Source: Streptomyces sp. NBC_01235 (GTDB lineage: Bacteria; Actinomycetota; Actinomycetes; Streptomycetales; Streptomycetaceae). From it: a DNA stretch of 64,000 nucleotides. Where the stretch lies: positions 2,418,001 to 2,482,000 of the forward strand of contig NZ_CP108513.1 in assembly GCF_035989285.1 (NCBI RefSeq), given 5' to 3'. The position numbers and the translations under genes were made by a program. A model generated the notes under the pieces. The model searched no databases. It was not told where the DNA came from and saw only the letters and a program-made list of their open reading frames with translations. Below, piece after piece: positions 46,242-55,371 of the stretch. Positions within the stretch are counted from its first letter, which is position 1. Every line of letters starts with the position of its first letter.

Positions 46242-47509
46242 CCGAGGCCTCCGGGCACGAAGGGGCGGACAGGTGCGACGGACGGTGCCGGTGCGGAAGC
46301 CGATGCCGGTGCGGGCGGGTCGTAGGCATCGCCGCGAACGGGCGGCGTCGCGTCGTGCGCGGCGAGAAACGCGTCGACCGCCGTCCCCCAGCCGAAGCAC
46401 TCCGCACGCGCGCGTGCCGCCTCCCGGCGGGCCTCCAAGGGACGCTCCAGGAGGCTCTCCACGGCTTCCGCGAACGCCTCCCCGCGGTCGGCCGCGGTGG
46501 CCCCCGCGGCCCCGATCACCTCGGGGAGCGCGGAGGAGGCGCTCGCTACGACGGGGGTCCCGCACGCCATCGCCTCCAGGGCGGCGAGCCCGAACGTCTC
46601 CGCGGGCCCCGGTGCCAGGCACACGTCGGCGGAGGCCTGGAGCGCGCCCAGCGAGCCGCGGTCGGAGACGTGCCCCAGGAACGTCACCGGCAGCCCGCGC
46701 TCCCGGGCCCGCTGCTCCAGCCGCGGCCGCAGCGGGCCGTCCCCCGCGACGACCAGCACCGCCCGCACGCCGCGCCGCCGCAACGCCTCCAGGGCGTCCA
46801 GCGCCGTGCCGGGCCGCTTCTCCACGGACAGGCGGGTGCACATCACCAGCAGCGTCTCGTCAACACGCGCGTGGACGGCCCGCAGTCCGGCGTCCCGCAG
46901 GGCGGGGTGCCGTTCGACGAGGTCGACGCCCAACGGCGCCCGCACCACGTTCCGCGCGCCGATCCGTACGAACTCCCGCTCGGCGAACTCGGTGGTGCAC
47001 ACCACGCGCGCGTACGTGTGCGCCGTACGGAGGTTGAGGGCGTCGGCGACGCGCCCGGCCGCTCGTTCGGGCACGCCCCAGGTGCGCAGCACGCCGTCGG
47101 CGGTCTCGTGGGAGACCATCACGGCGGGCACGCGGGCCCGGCGCGCCCACTTGCCGGTCCAGCGCAGCGTCGTGCGGTCGGAGACCTCCAGACGGTCGGG
47201 GGCGAGTTCCTCCAGCAGGCGGGCGACACGCCGTTTGTCGGTGAGGACGCGGTAGCCGCCGGTGCCGGGCAGGAGCGGACCCGGCAGGGTGATCACCCGG
47301 CCCTGTTCGGTCTGACGGTCGCCGACCCTCTCGCCGGGCACGATCAGGACCGACTCGTGGCCGGCCGCGCGGTAGCCCTTGCCGAGCTCGCGCAGGGCCG
47401 TACGCAGCCCGCCCGAGGCGGGGGCCACGAAGTTGGCGAGGCGCACGATCCGCAGGGGCCCAAAGCTGGTGCCGGCGGCGCGGCCCGGGCCGCTCGTCCC
47501 GGGGTTCAT
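46238..47509 (-). CDS. Glycosyltransferase family 4-like protein
   Basis: 423 residues with the GT-B fold. The N-terminal domain carries RIVRLANFVAPASGGLRTAL and GYRAAGHESVLIVPG. The C-terminal nucleotide-sugar domain has GVDLVERHP, RLSVEKRPGTALDALEAL, FLGHVSDRG and PAETFGLAALEAMACGTPVV (the E-x7-E motif). It probably transfers mannose or glucose to a lipid or glycan acceptor. The ATG at 47509 overlaps the stop of the preceding glycosyltransferase gene, and its own stop overlaps the SGNH gene. Actinobacterial pairs like this often build phosphatidylinositol mannoside-like or other mannolipids. Confidence 0.9.
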   Translation of the reverse strand: MNPGTSGPGRAAGTSFGPLRIVRLANFVAPASGGLRTALRELGKGYRAAGHESVLIVPGERVGDRQTEQGRVITLPGPLLPGTGGYRVLTDKRRVARLLEELAPDRLEVSDRTTLRWTGKWARRARVPAVMVSHETADGVLRTWGVPERAAGRVADALNLRTAHTYARVVCTTEFAEREFVRIGARNVVRAPLGVDLVERHPALRDAGLRAVHARVDETLLVMCTRLSVEKRPGTALDALEALRRRGVRAVLVVAGDGPLRPRLEQRARERGLPVTFLGHVSDRGSLGALQASADVCLAPGPAETFGLAALEAMACGTPVVASASSALPEVIGAAGATAADRGEAFAEAVESLLERPLEARREAARARAECFGWGTAVDAFLAAHDATPPVRGDAYDPPAPASASAPAPSVAPVRPFVPGGLG

Positions 47510-48633
47510 GCCGCCACCACCAGTCGACGCGCGGCGAGCACGTCCTCGTAGTGGCCGATCAGCCGGTCGCCGACGGCGGCCCAGGTGCGCCCCTCGACCG
47601 TGGCCCGCCCGGCAGCGCCAAAGGCGAACCGCTGTGCGGGGTCGGCGGCCAGGGAGGCCACCGCCTCCCGAACGGCGGCCGCGTCGCGCGGCGGGACGAG
47701 CAGGCCGGTGCGCCCGTGGGCGACCAGGTCCAGGGGGCCGCCCGCGGCGGGCGCGATCACCGGGACCCCGCTGGCCATGGCCTCCTGGACGGTCTGGCAG
47801 AACGTCTCGAAGGGGCCCGTGTGCACGAACACGTCCAGCGAGGCGAAGAGGCGGGCCAGTTCGTCGCCGGTGCGCTTGCCCAGGAAGACCGCACCCGGCA
47901 GGGTCTCCTCCAGACCGGGCCGGCTCGGCCCGTCGCCCACCACGACGACGCGGACGCCGTCCAGCCCGCACGCGCCGGCCAGGAGCTCGACCTGCTTCTC
48001 AGGGGCGAGCCGTCCGACGTAGCCGACGATCAGCTCGCCGTTCGGGGCGAGCGACCGGCGCAGCGCCTCGTCGCGCCGGTCGGGGCGGAAACGCACGGTG
48101 TCCACGCCCCGGGGCCACAGCTTCACCCGGGGCACACCGTGCGTGTCGAGGTCGTGCAGGGCCGCGCTGGAGGGGGCGAGGGTGAGGTCGGCGGCGGCGT
48201 GGACGGACCGTATTCGGCGCCAGGCCGCCGCCTCGCCGGCGCCCATGTAGGTGCGGGCGTACCCGCCCAGGTCGGTCTGGTAGACGGCGACGGCGGGGAT
48301 ACCGAGCCGTGCGGCGGCGGCCATGCCACGGACGCCGAGGATGAAGGGGCTGGCCAGGTGCACCATCTCGGCACGGTGCTCGGCGATGGCCGCGGCGACG
48401 CGTCGGCTGGGGAGGGCGACGCGGACCTGGGGGTAGCCGGGGAGCGGAAGAGAGGGGACTCGGACGACGGGGCAGGGCGCTTCGGCGTCCGGCCCGGTCC
48501 CGGCGGCGGTGGCCGGGGCGACGACGACGGGGGCGTGACCGCGATCGACGAGGTGTCGGGCGGTCTGGAAGGCGCAATGGGCCACGCCGTTCACGTCGGG
48601 GGGAAAGGATTCGGTCACGATGACGACACGCAT
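47506..48633 (-). CDS. Glycosyltransferase family 4 (alpha-mannosyltransferase-like, MgtA type)
   Basis: 375-residue GT-B enzyme beginning RVVIVTESFPPDVNGVAHCA, a start closely resembling MgtA/GDP-mannose-dependent alpha-mannosyltransferases. The acceptor domain has VYQTDLGGYARTYMGAG. The donor domain has GVDTVRFRPDRR, GYVGRLAPEKQVELLAGA, FLGKRTGDELARLFASLDVF and PFETFCQTVQEAMASGVPVI. The first gene of the three-gene overlapping operon, it probably acts before the next glycosyltransferase. Confidence 0.92.
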   Translation of the reverse strand: MRVVIVTESFPPDVNGVAHCAFQTARHLVDRGHAPVVVAPATAAGTGPDAEAPCPVVRVPSLPLPGYPQVRVALPSRRVAAAIAEHRAEMVHLASPFILGVRGMAAAARLGIPAVAVYQTDLGGYARTYMGAGEAAAWRRIRSVHAAADLTLAPSSAALHDLDTHGVPRVKLWPRGVDTVRFRPDRRDEALRRSLAPNGELIVGYVGRLAPEKQVELLAGACGLDGVRVVVVGDGPSRPGLEETLPGAVFLGKRTGDELARLFASLDVFVHTGPFETFCQTVQEAMASGVPVIAPAAGGPLDLVAHGRTGLLVPPRDAAAVREAVASLAADPAQRFAFGAAGRATVEGRTWAAVGDRLIGHYEDVLAARRLVVAA

Positions 48634-48802
48634 ACCCGTGTTGTCGCCGTCCTGGACGTGGCCGCGTCAAAGTGGATCTTTCCGAAACACAAACGTCCCA
48701 TGAGCGTTGCGCTGCGCAGCCCCTACTCACCGGGTGCGTACCGTGCAGGTCGGACGGTGTCCATGCCCGTCGGCCCCACTGGCCACCGGGTGTTCACCCG
48801 TC

Positions 48803-48844
48803 GGGCGGGCCGCCGCCAGGCTCCCCTCGGGCGGCGGCCTGCCC
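48803..48844 (-). terminator. Hairpin downstream of the HEAT-repeat gene
   Basis: GGGCGGGCCGCCGCC (48803-48817) pairs with GGCGGCGGCCTGCCC (48830-48844), 15 bp with one G-T pair, around a 12-base loop. It begins 7 bp after the HEAT gene's stop on the minus strand and precedes the glycosyltransferase start region, so it likely terminates the HEAT transcript. Confidence 0.75.
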
Positions 48845-48850
48845 CGGTGT

Positions 48851-50272
48851 TCACATGGCGGACGCCGCGTCCGGTCCGATCCGGCTCCGTACGGCCGTCT
48901 GGACCTCCGCCTCCTCGGCCGGGTCGGCGGCGAGCCGGCGCAGGCGCTCCACGACCCGGGCGTCACCGGTCTCGGCGTGCCGGGCGGCGATCTCGCGGGT
49001 GCCCTCCTCGCAGTCCCAGAGACACTCGACGGCGAAGCCGGCGGCGTAGGAGGGGTCGGTGGCGGCGAGTGCGCGGGCACAGCGCCCGCGCAGATGGGAC
49101 GAGGCCGTCTCGCGATAGATATGGCGCAAAACCGGTGCCGCGCAGACGATGCCGAGTCGTCCGGCGCCGTCGACGAGGGTCCACAGGCTCGGCGCGTCGC
49201 AGCCCTCGCCGCGCACTGCCTCGCGCAGGGCGCCGAGGACCAGGTCGCTGTCCTGGGCGCCACCCCGGCAGGCGAGCATGCGGCCGGCGGCGGCGCCCAG
49301 GGCGTCGGGCCGGTGGACCCAGCCGCGGGCCCGGTCGACGGCGGCGACGCTGCGCATGCGTTCGAAGGCGTCGACGGCGGCCTCCACGACGGCCGTCGAG
49401 CCGGCGCCGACGGCCTGTTCGATCAGGACCGGGGCGTCGGGATCATTGCAGTCGGCGAGGTAGCGCAGGGCGGTGCAGCGGGCTCCCTCGGCGCCGTCCT
49501 TGGCCGCCTGCACGATCTCCGGGCGGTCCTCGGGCCCGGCCACGGCGGAGAGGCAGCGGGCGGCGGGGACATGGAGCGCGGCTCCGCGTTCGACGCCCTG
49601 CTGGGCCCACTCGAAGACGGCTCGCACGCTCCAGCCGGGCCGGGGTCCGCCGGGACTCATCTGCCGTTGCCAGCGGTCGAAACAGCCGGCCTCATGAGCG
49701 GCACGCACGCGCGTGGAGATGTGGTCGCGGGGATCCTCGGCCCACAGCCTCCAGGGCCGTGGTTCGAAGGCGTCCCGTACGACGGCGGCGAGTTCGGCCT
49801 CGCCCTCGGCGTCGGTGGCGAACCGGGCGAGCACGGGCGCGGCCAAGGCGCGCAGCCCGGCGTCGTCGTCCCGCAGGGCGAGTTCGTCCAGCGCCCAGGC
49901 CCAGTTGGCGCCCGAGGCGGCGTACCTGCGCAGCAGATCGAGGGCGTCCCGCCTGCCGTAGGAGGCGAGGTGGCCGAGGACGGCCAGGGCGAGGCCGGTG
50001 CGTGACTCCTCGGTGTCGAAGACGTCCTCGACGTCGAAGAGGTGGGCCTCGATCTCGTCCAGCTCGCCGTTCAGGTCGAGGAAGAGACGGGCGTAGTACA
50101 GGGAGCGGTTCTCCAGCTGCCAGTCGTGGCGAGGGTCCCGCAGCACGCAGTGGTTCAGCGCCGCGAGCGCCTCGGCTCGCGGGGCGGTGAGCGCGTGCAG
50201 CGTGCCGTCGCCGCGGCCTCTCTGGAGCAGGCCGAGCAGCGTACCGCTGGGCGCTATGACCGGATCGAACAT
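48851..50272 (-). CDS. HEAT-repeat protein of unknown function
   Basis: 473 residues, soluble, made mostly of Ala/Leu/Arg-rich helical pairs typical of HEAT or armadillo solenoids. Examples are APVLIEQAVGAGSTAVVEAA, LVLGALREAVRGEGCDAPSL and EIAARHAETGDARVVERLRR. An N-terminal segment (about 30-130, LNHCVLRDPRHDWQLENRSL) is less regular. Such solenoids serve as protein-binding scaffolds. The start is taken as the ATG at 50272 with GTGAGG about nine bases upstream; a GTG at 50287 is an alternative. Confidence 0.8.
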   Translation of the reverse strand: MFDPVIAPSGTLLGLLQRGRGDGTLHALTAPRAEALAALNHCVLRDPRHDWQLENRSLYYARLFLDLNGELDEIEAHLFDVEDVFDTEESRTGLALAVLGHLASYGRRDALDLLRRYAASGANWAWALDELALRDDDAGLRALAAPVLARFATDAEGEAELAAVVRDAFEPRPWRLWAEDPRDHISTRVRAAHEAGCFDRWQRQMSPGGPRPGWSVRAVFEWAQQGVERGAALHVPAARCLSAVAGPEDRPEIVQAAKDGAEGARCTALRYLADCNDPDAPVLIEQAVGAGSTAVVEAAVDAFERMRSVAAVDRARGWVHRPDALGAAAGRMLACRGGAQDSDLVLGALREAVRGEGCDAPSLWTLVDGAGRLGIVCAAPVLRHIYRETASSHLRGRCARALAATDPSYAAGFAVECLWDCEEGTREIAARHAETGDARVVERLRRLAADPAEEAEVQTAVRSRIGPDAASAM

Positions 50273-50595
50273 GGGAAACAGCCTCACATCAAGCGTCGAC
50301 GCAACCGGGGACGTGCATTACCTGGCCGCGTGACAACACGTCGGGGCGCCCGCCGTTTCCTGCTTGCTGTAGACCATTTTCCTCTGCCTCTCGTCGGTGG
50401 CCCATGCGGACCGCATCACGGCCCGCGCGGTGCGGCAACACCTGCCCAGCCATCGCGTCCGTGAATCACGACGTCATGATGACCCGGCTGTTCTACCTGC
50501 CGCGACCGAAATTTCCGGCGGCCTTGTACCGCCTCCCCCGTGGTCGTTGACTTACCTGGTCAGGAACTTCTTCCGACCTGCTCAGGAGCGTCGGC
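50273..50595. other. Gene-free stretch between HEAT and ankyrin genes
   Basis: 323 bp with no credible gene. It contains the HEAT promoter (minus strand) and the 3' flank of the ankyrin gene. It is less GC-rich than its surroundings, around 60%. No strong palindrome or promoter could be fixed. Confidence 0.4.
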
Positions 50596-50988
50596 TCAGT
50601 GCGCGCCGAACAGCTCCAGCAGCTCGGTCTTGGCGAACATGCGGGCCGTGTCAACGGCCGAGGGCGTGCCCTGGGAGGGGTCGGCGCCGGCCTCCAGCAG
50701 GGCCTTGATGACGTCCGCCTCGCCCTTGAACACGGCTCCGGCGAGCGGGGTCTGGCCTCGGTCGTTGATCCGGTCGGCCTCGGCGCCGCGGGCCAGCAGG
50801 GCCCGGACCGCGTCGGCATGGCCGTGGTACGCGGCGAGCATCACGAGCGAGTCACCGCGGTCGTTGGTCAGGTTGGCCGGAACGCCCGCGTCGACGTACG
50901 CCACGAGCTCCTCGGTCTGCCCCTGACGGGCCAGATCGAAGATCTTGGTCGCCAGCTCCACGACCTCGGGGTCGGGGGCTTCAGTCAT
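50596..50988 (-). CDS. Ankyrin-repeat protein
   Basis: 130 residues made of about three ankyrin repeats: NLTNDRGDSLVMLAAYHGHA then DAVRALLARGAEADRINDRG, GQTPLAGAVFKGEADVIKAL and GADPSQGTPSAVDTARMFAK. Small single-domain bacterial ankyrin proteins are protein-binding modules, and no partner is evident. It has no signal peptide. It is divergent from smeA, with 261 bp between their starts. Confidence 0.9.
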   Translation of the reverse strand: MTEAPDPEVVELATKIFDLARQGQTEELVAYVDAGVPANLTNDRGDSLVMLAAYHGHADAVRALLARGAEADRINDRGQTPLAGAVFKGEADVIKALLEAGADPSQGTPSAVDTARMFAKTELLELFGAH

Positions 50989-51047
50989 CGGCCGGACCGC
51001 CTCTCGCTACAACCGTTCGGGTGAATCGCCAGCGTACTGGCTCGTCG

Positions 51048-51101
51048 GACACATGGCCGGTCCCGTCGGCGGCAAAGATCACGGGCAGACCCGTTCGACA
51101 C
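51048..51101 (+). promoter_or_regulatory. Two GACAC motifs upstream of smeA (possible WhiA sites)
   Basis: GACAC occurs at 51048-51052 and 51097-51101, 150-200 bp upstream of the smeA ATG. GACAC is the core of the sporulation regulator WhiA binding site, and smeA-sffA transcription is known to be sporulation-linked in Streptomyces. A five-base motif occurs often by chance, so this is suggestive only. The last 100 bp before smeA are AT-richer and probably hold the promoter. Confidence 0.35.
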
Positions 51102-51249
51102 GACTCCCCTGCTCAGGCGCCCGCCAGACCTGCGGCCACTTGGGGGAAATCCAATGAATTTCACCCAGTTGCACCTTTTATCGTATGGATACATCCTGTG
51201 ATCCTGGAAGTACTCATGGTGACTGTCCCCGCGAACCAGGAGAACTCAC

Positions 51250-51444
51250 ATGATCCTGTCCATGTCAGGCGTAGTCCTGCTCGGCATCATCGTCTTCCTC
51301 TTCTTCCGCAAGGACGGGCTCAAGGCGTCGCACGCCTGCGTCTCGGCCCTGTTCGGGTTCTACATGGCCAGTACGGCCATCGCCCCGAGCATCAAAGCCG
51401 GCGGCGAGAGCCTGGCCAGCCTCCTCGGCGGCATCAAGTTCTGA
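51250..51444 (+). CDS. smeA: Small membrane protein SmeA
   Basis: 64 residues: one strong N-terminal helix (LSMSGVVLLGIIVFLFFRKD), then a second weaker hydrophobic stretch (HACVSALFGFYMASTAI) and a short polar end. Length, sequence and position 40 bp before an SffA-like gene match SmeA of S. coelicolor, which helps target SffA to sporulation septa. The ATG follows AGGAG (51238-51242). Expression is expected in aerial hyphae. Confidence 0.92.
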   Translation: MILSMSGVVLLGIIVFLFFRKDGLKASHACVSALFGFYMASTAIAPSIKAGGESLASLLGGIKF

Positions 51445-51484
51445 CGCCGCACGTCCCGTCCGTACGCACCATCAGGAGACAGCA

Positions 51485-53047
51485 GTGGCCCGGCGCCCCC
51501 TCCCCCGCATCCTGAGCACAGGCAGCGCGCAGATCGCCCGGAGCCGGGAGCTGGCCCGGACGGCGGCCGACGGCGCCACCGATGTCCTCCATCCGCTGAT
51601 CACGATCACCCGCGGACTGCGCCGGCTGGCCTCGGCCGGGCGGCGCAGGTGGGCCGAGACCCCCAAGGACAAGCGCGGGCCGCTGCTGTTCCTGACGGCC
51701 TCGGTGATCCTGGTCGTGGTGCTCGTGCCGTACGGCCCGCTGCTCGCCGTCATCACCCTGATGGCGGCGGCGGCCTGGCAGGGCAGGGACCGCACCCCAC
51801 CGGCTCCCGAAGGCCCTGACGAATCGCAGACCCAGCGACTCCAGGTGCTGTACGAGGCCCTGGTCCCGTACTTCTCGACGGCCGAAGACCCTTCTCCCCT
51901 GTACGCACACGGCGGCGAGTGGGAGAAGGTCTTCCCCACGCAGGAGTTCGACGACTCGGACCGCGTCACCCACCTCGTGATCCGCTACCCGGCCTACTTC
52001 CCGGACGGCGAGGCCTCCTCGCGCGCGCGGATCGAGCAGCTGCTCGCCGCGAAGTCCGGCCGCGGCCGCGAGTACCTCTTCGTCTGGGACGAGGAGGGCA
52101 ACGAACTCACGGTCAGCGTCCTCGCCCCCCTCCCCACCGACATCGCCGCCCAGCGCTTCGTCACCGCCCCCGGCGAGACGGTCCTGGGCTTCACCGACCC
52201 CTCCCGGGTCCAGCGCACGCTTCCCCTCGCCTTCGGCGAGGATCAGCGCGACGTCCCGCCGGTCGTCTGGCGCACCGGCATCCGCTCCACCGAGCCGCAC
52301 CTGCTGGCGGTCGGCCAGCCCGGCAGCGGCACCTCGACCCTCCTGCGCTCCATCGCCCTGCAGGCCGTGCAGTACGGCGACGTCCTGATCGTCGAGGGCG
52401 GAGGCACCGGCGAGTACGCCTGCCTGACCGGCCGGGACGGCGTCCTGGGCGTCGAGGTCGGACTGGCCGGGGCGCTGGCAGCCCTGGAGTGGGCGGCGGG
52501 CGAGACGGAGCGCCGGCTCATCGCCGCCAACCACGCCCGGCAGGCGGGCCACACGCCGCCGGACGACACCAAGCGCCCCCTGTGGATCGTCCTGGACCGT
52601 CCCACCGCCTTCACCCACCTCGCCGACGCGGACGGCCACAAGGACCCGCAGTCCCTCCTCCAGGTCCCCCTGCGGCACGGCCGCGCGGCCGCGGTCACCG
52701 TGGTCGTGGCCGAGCAGTTCGACGCCCTGGACTACCTGAGCGACGCCGTACGGCAGCACACACGCGCGCGTGTCGTGCTGGGGCCGGCGTCCAGGCAGCA
52801 GCTGGAGACGGTGCTCGGCGCACCCCCGCACACCACTCCCGTCGACCAGGTCCCGCCGGGGCGCGGATACGCCCGTCTGGGGTCGGGTCCGGTGCACCGG
52901 CTACAGGTGCCGGCGACTCCGGATCCCTACGACGACGCCACGAGCGACGCCGATCGGAATGGGGTGCTGGATCTCCTGCCGCCGCGGTCCGCGCCGGCCG
53001 ACACGGAGTCGCTGCCGGTGCCGGTCGAGGCCGTGGTCGCGGAGTAG
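51485..53047 (+). CDS. sffA: FtsK/SpoIIIE-like sporulation protein SffA
   Basis: 520 residues. Two membrane helices lie about 65-100 (LLFLTASVILVVVLVPYGPL and AVITLMAAAAW). A RecA-like FtsK-type domain follows, about 255-460, with LLAVGQPGSGTSTLLRSIAL (Walker A position) and LWIVLDRPTAF (Walker B position). In Streptomyces, SffA localises to sporulation septa and is thought to move DNA. The Walker A lysine is replaced by Thr (GSGTST), so ATP hydrolysis is questionable. It is cotranscribed with smeA and followed by a perfect hairpin. Confidence 0.9.
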   Translation: MARRPLPRILSTGSAQIARSRELARTAADGATDVLHPLITITRGLRRLASAGRRRWAETPKDKRGPLLFLTASVILVVVLVPYGPLLAVITLMAAAAWQGRDRTPPAPEGPDESQTQRLQVLYEALVPYFSTAEDPSPLYAHGGEWEKVFPTQEFDDSDRVTHLVIRYPAYFPDGEASSRARIEQLLAAKSGRGREYLFVWDEEGNELTVSVLAPLPTDIAAQRFVTAPGETVLGFTDPSRVQRTLPLAFGEDQRDVPPVVWRTGIRSTEPHLLAVGQPGSGTSTLLRSIALQAVQYGDVLIVEGGGTGEYACLTGRDGVLGVEVGLAGALAALEWAAGETERRLIAANHARQAGHTPPDDTKRPLWIVLDRPTAFTHLADADGHKDPQSLLQVPLRHGRAAAVTVVVAEQFDALDYLSDAVRQHTRARVVLGPASRQQLETVLGAPPHTTPVDQVPPGRGYARLGSGPVHRLQVPATPDPYDDATSDADRNGVLDLLPPRSAPADTESLPVPVEAVVAE

Positions 53048-53064
53048 CGGAGCACCGGTTCCCA

Positions 53065-53091
53065 CGCGGGCGGGTGACGCACCCGCCCGCG
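53065..53091. terminator. Hairpin terminator between sffA and the MocR gene
   Basis: CGCGGGCGGGTG (53065-53076) pairs perfectly with CACCCGCCCGCG (53080-53091) around a three-base loop. It lies 18 bp after the sffA stop and 28 bp after the end of the convergent MocR gene, so it can serve both. Confidence 0.88.
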
Positions 53092-53118
53092 CCCTCATGG
53101 GCACAGCCCTCCGCGCCC

Positions 53119-54618
53119 CTATGCGACGAACGTGCGCGGCCCCTCGCCGCCCGCCGTGCCCCCGCTCTCCACGATCCGCGCTGCGGCGGCCAGCCGCGCG
53201 GCCGCCTCCTCCGCGACCGCGCCGCCCACGGTGAACGGCAGCCGCACATACCCCTCGAAGGCGCCGTCGACCCCGAACCGGGGCCCGGACGGCACCCGAA
53301 GGCCCACCCGCTCCCCCGCCTCGGCGAGCCGCGAGCCGGAGAGCCCGCCCGCCCGCACCCACAGCGTCAGCCCACCCCTGGGCACGACGAACTCCCACTC
53401 CGGCAGCTCCCGCCGCACCGCCGCGACCAGGTCGTCCCGGTTCACCCGGGCCTGGGCGCGCCGCAGCTCGACGGCCTGTTCCCAGCCGCCGGTGCTGAAC
53501 AGCCAGTTCACCGCGAGCTGCTCCAGCACCGGGGTGCCCAGGTCTGCGTAGGCGCGTGCCGCGACGAGACTGCGGATGACGTCCGGAGCCGCCCTCACCC
53601 AGCCGATGCGCATCCCGGCCCAGAAGGCCTTGCTCGCGGAGCCGACCGTGATCACCGTCGACCCGGCGGGGTCGAAGCCGCACACGGGCCGCGGCATCTC
53701 GACATCGTCGTCGAGCCACAGTTCGCTCATGGTCTCGTCGGCGACCAGGACCGTCCCGGCCGAGCGGGCCGCCTCCACGAGCCGGCGCCGCTGGTCCTCG
53801 TCGGCGAGCGCGCCGGTGGGGTTGTGGAAGTCGGCGACGACATAGGCGATGCGCGGGGCGGCCTCGCGCAGGACCTGGCGCCAGCGGTCCATGTCCCACC
53901 CGGCGAGCCCCTCGGCCATCGCGACGGGCACCAGCCGGGCGCCCGCCTCCCGCATCAGCTGAAGGATGTTGGCGTAGGAGGGCGACTCGACGGCGATGCG
54001 CTCGCCGCGCCCGCCGAAGAGGTGACAGATGGCGTCGATGGCCCCCATCGCCCCGGTGGTGACCATGATCTGCTCGGGCATCGTCGGTATCCCGCGCGCG
54101 GTGTACCGCTCGGCGATCATCGCGCGCAGCGCGGGCAGGCCCGCCGGGTAGTCGCCGTGCGTGTGGGCATACGGGGGCAGCTCCTCCAGCGCGCCCTGTA
54201 CGGCGCGAGTGAGCCAGGGCTCGGGCGCGGGAAGGGCCGCGCAGCCCAGGTCGATGATGGAGCCGAGGGCCTCGGGCGGGAGGGGCTCCAGGCCGCGCGC
54301 CGGGACCGGGTTGCCCGCCGGGACGGCCGTCCAGCTGCCCGCGCCGCGCCGGGACTCCAGGAACCCCTCCGCGCGCAGCGCCTCGTAGGCGGCGGCGACG
54401 GTCGTGCGGCTCATGGAAAGGGCGAGGGCCAGTTCCCGTTCGGCGGGCAGGCGGGCGGCGACGGGGACGCGGCCCTCGAGCACCAGCAGCCGAACGCCGT
54501 CGGCGAGCGCGCGGTAGGCGGGCGGGCGGCGCGTCCCGGGGCCCGCCGGGCGGTCCTGCTGGGACTTGAGCAGCCGCGCGAGCTGGGCGGCCCCCACCGC
54601 TGAGGTCCACTGCGCCAT
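53119..54618 (-). CDS. MocR-type regulator (YczR-like), GntR winged helix plus aminotransferase domain
   Basis: 499 residues. The GntR winged helix (about 30-100) has LPAERELALALSMSRTTVAA then AYEALRAEGFLESRRG. A fold-type I aminotransferase domain follows, with GDYPAGLPALRAMIAERYTA, DFHNPTGALADEDQRRRLVE and the PLP-Lys segment VGSASKAFWAGMRIGW. It is divergent from a YczE-like membrane protein gene, the same pairing as yczR-yczE elsewhere, so it probably controls that gene. The ATG at 54618 gives the family N-terminus (AQWTSAVGAAQLARLL). Confidence 0.92.
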   Translation of the reverse strand: MAQWTSAVGAAQLARLLKSQQDRPAGPGTRRPPAYRALADGVRLLVLEGRVPVAARLPAERELALALSMSRTTVAAAYEALRAEGFLESRRGAGSWTAVPAGNPVPARGLEPLPPEALGSIIDLGCAALPAPEPWLTRAVQGALEELPPYAHTHGDYPAGLPALRAMIAERYTARGIPTMPEQIMVTTGAMGAIDAICHLFGGRGERIAVESPSYANILQLMREAGARLVPVAMAEGLAGWDMDRWRQVLREAAPRIAYVVADFHNPTGALADEDQRRRLVEAARSAGTVLVADETMSELWLDDDVEMPRPVCGFDPAGSTVITVGSASKAFWAGMRIGWVRAAPDVIRSLVAARAYADLGTPVLEQLAVNWLFSTGGWEQAVELRRAQARVNRDDLVAAVRRELPEWEFVVPRGGLTLWVRAGGLSGSRLAEAGERVGLRVPSGPRFGVDGAFEGYVRLPFTVGGAVAEEAAARLAAAARIVESGGTAGGEGPRTFVA

Positions 54619-54717
54619 GATTACCAGTCCACCTTCCCCGAATTGGCCATGGATGGCGTTCGCTTCCAAGCCACAGAGTGTCACGGGCCAGGCCACTACG
54701 ACCACAGGGGGCACCTC

Positions 54718-55371
54718 TTGGGGACCAGGGGACATCTCACACGACGGCTGGTCCAGCTGTACGCCGGCCTCGCGCTGTACGGCGCCAGCTCGGCCCTGCT
54801 CGTCGAGGCGGGCCTGGGCCTGGAGCCCTGGAACGTGCTCCACCAGGGGCTGGCCGAGCTCACCGGTCTGACGATCGGCGTCGTGTCGATCTTCGTGGGC
54901 GCGGCGGTGCTGCTGCTGTGGATCCCGCTGCGCCAGCGCCCGGGCCTCGGCACGGTCTCCAACGTCTTCGTCGTCGGCCTCGCGATGGACGGCACGCTCG
55001 CGCTGGTCCCCGAGGCGCACACCCTGGCCGTGCGCGTTCCGCTCCTGGTGACGGGCATCGTGCTCAACGGCGCGGCCACCGGCCTGTACATCGCCGCCGA
55101 CTTCGGTCCCGGGCCGCGCGACGGGCTGATGACCGGGCTGCACCGGCGCACCGGACGTTCGATCCGGCTGATGCGGACGGCGATCGAGGTGGCGGTCGTG
55201 GCAACCGGGTTCGCCCTCGGCGGCACCATCGGCGTGGGCACGCTGCTCTACGCGGTGTCGATCGGTCCGCTCGCCCAGCTGTTCCTGCGGGTTTTCGCCG
55301 TTCCCGCGGCATCCGGCGGCAGCACGGTCGTTGCCACCGGGACACCCCAGGGAGCGATACTGCGTCCGTGA
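54718..55371 (+). CDS. YczE-like integral membrane protein
   Basis: 217 residues with five to six helices, in the YczE/YyaS/YitT family: RRLVQLYAGLALYGASSALL, LEPWNVLHQGLAELTGLTIG and FGPGPRDGLMTGLHRRTGRS are its conserved segments. The TTG at 54718 is chosen because AGGGGG (54706-54711) lies at ideal distance. Upstream in-frame starts (54643 or 54649) would place the start inside the divergent promoter. It is divergent from a MocR gene (YczR-like). Its stop overlaps the GDPD start. The function is not established; the family is implicated in transport. Confidence 0.82.
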   Translation: MGTRGHLTRRLVQLYAGLALYGASSALLVEAGLGLEPWNVLHQGLAELTGLTIGVVSIFVGAAVLLLWIPLRQRPGLGTVSNVFVVGLAMDGTLALVPEAHTLAVRVPLLVTGIVLNGAATGLYIAADFGPGPRDGLMTGLHRRTGRSIRLMRTAIEVAVVATGFALGGTIGVGTLLYAVSIGPLAQLFLRVFAVPAASGGSTVVATGTPQGAILRP

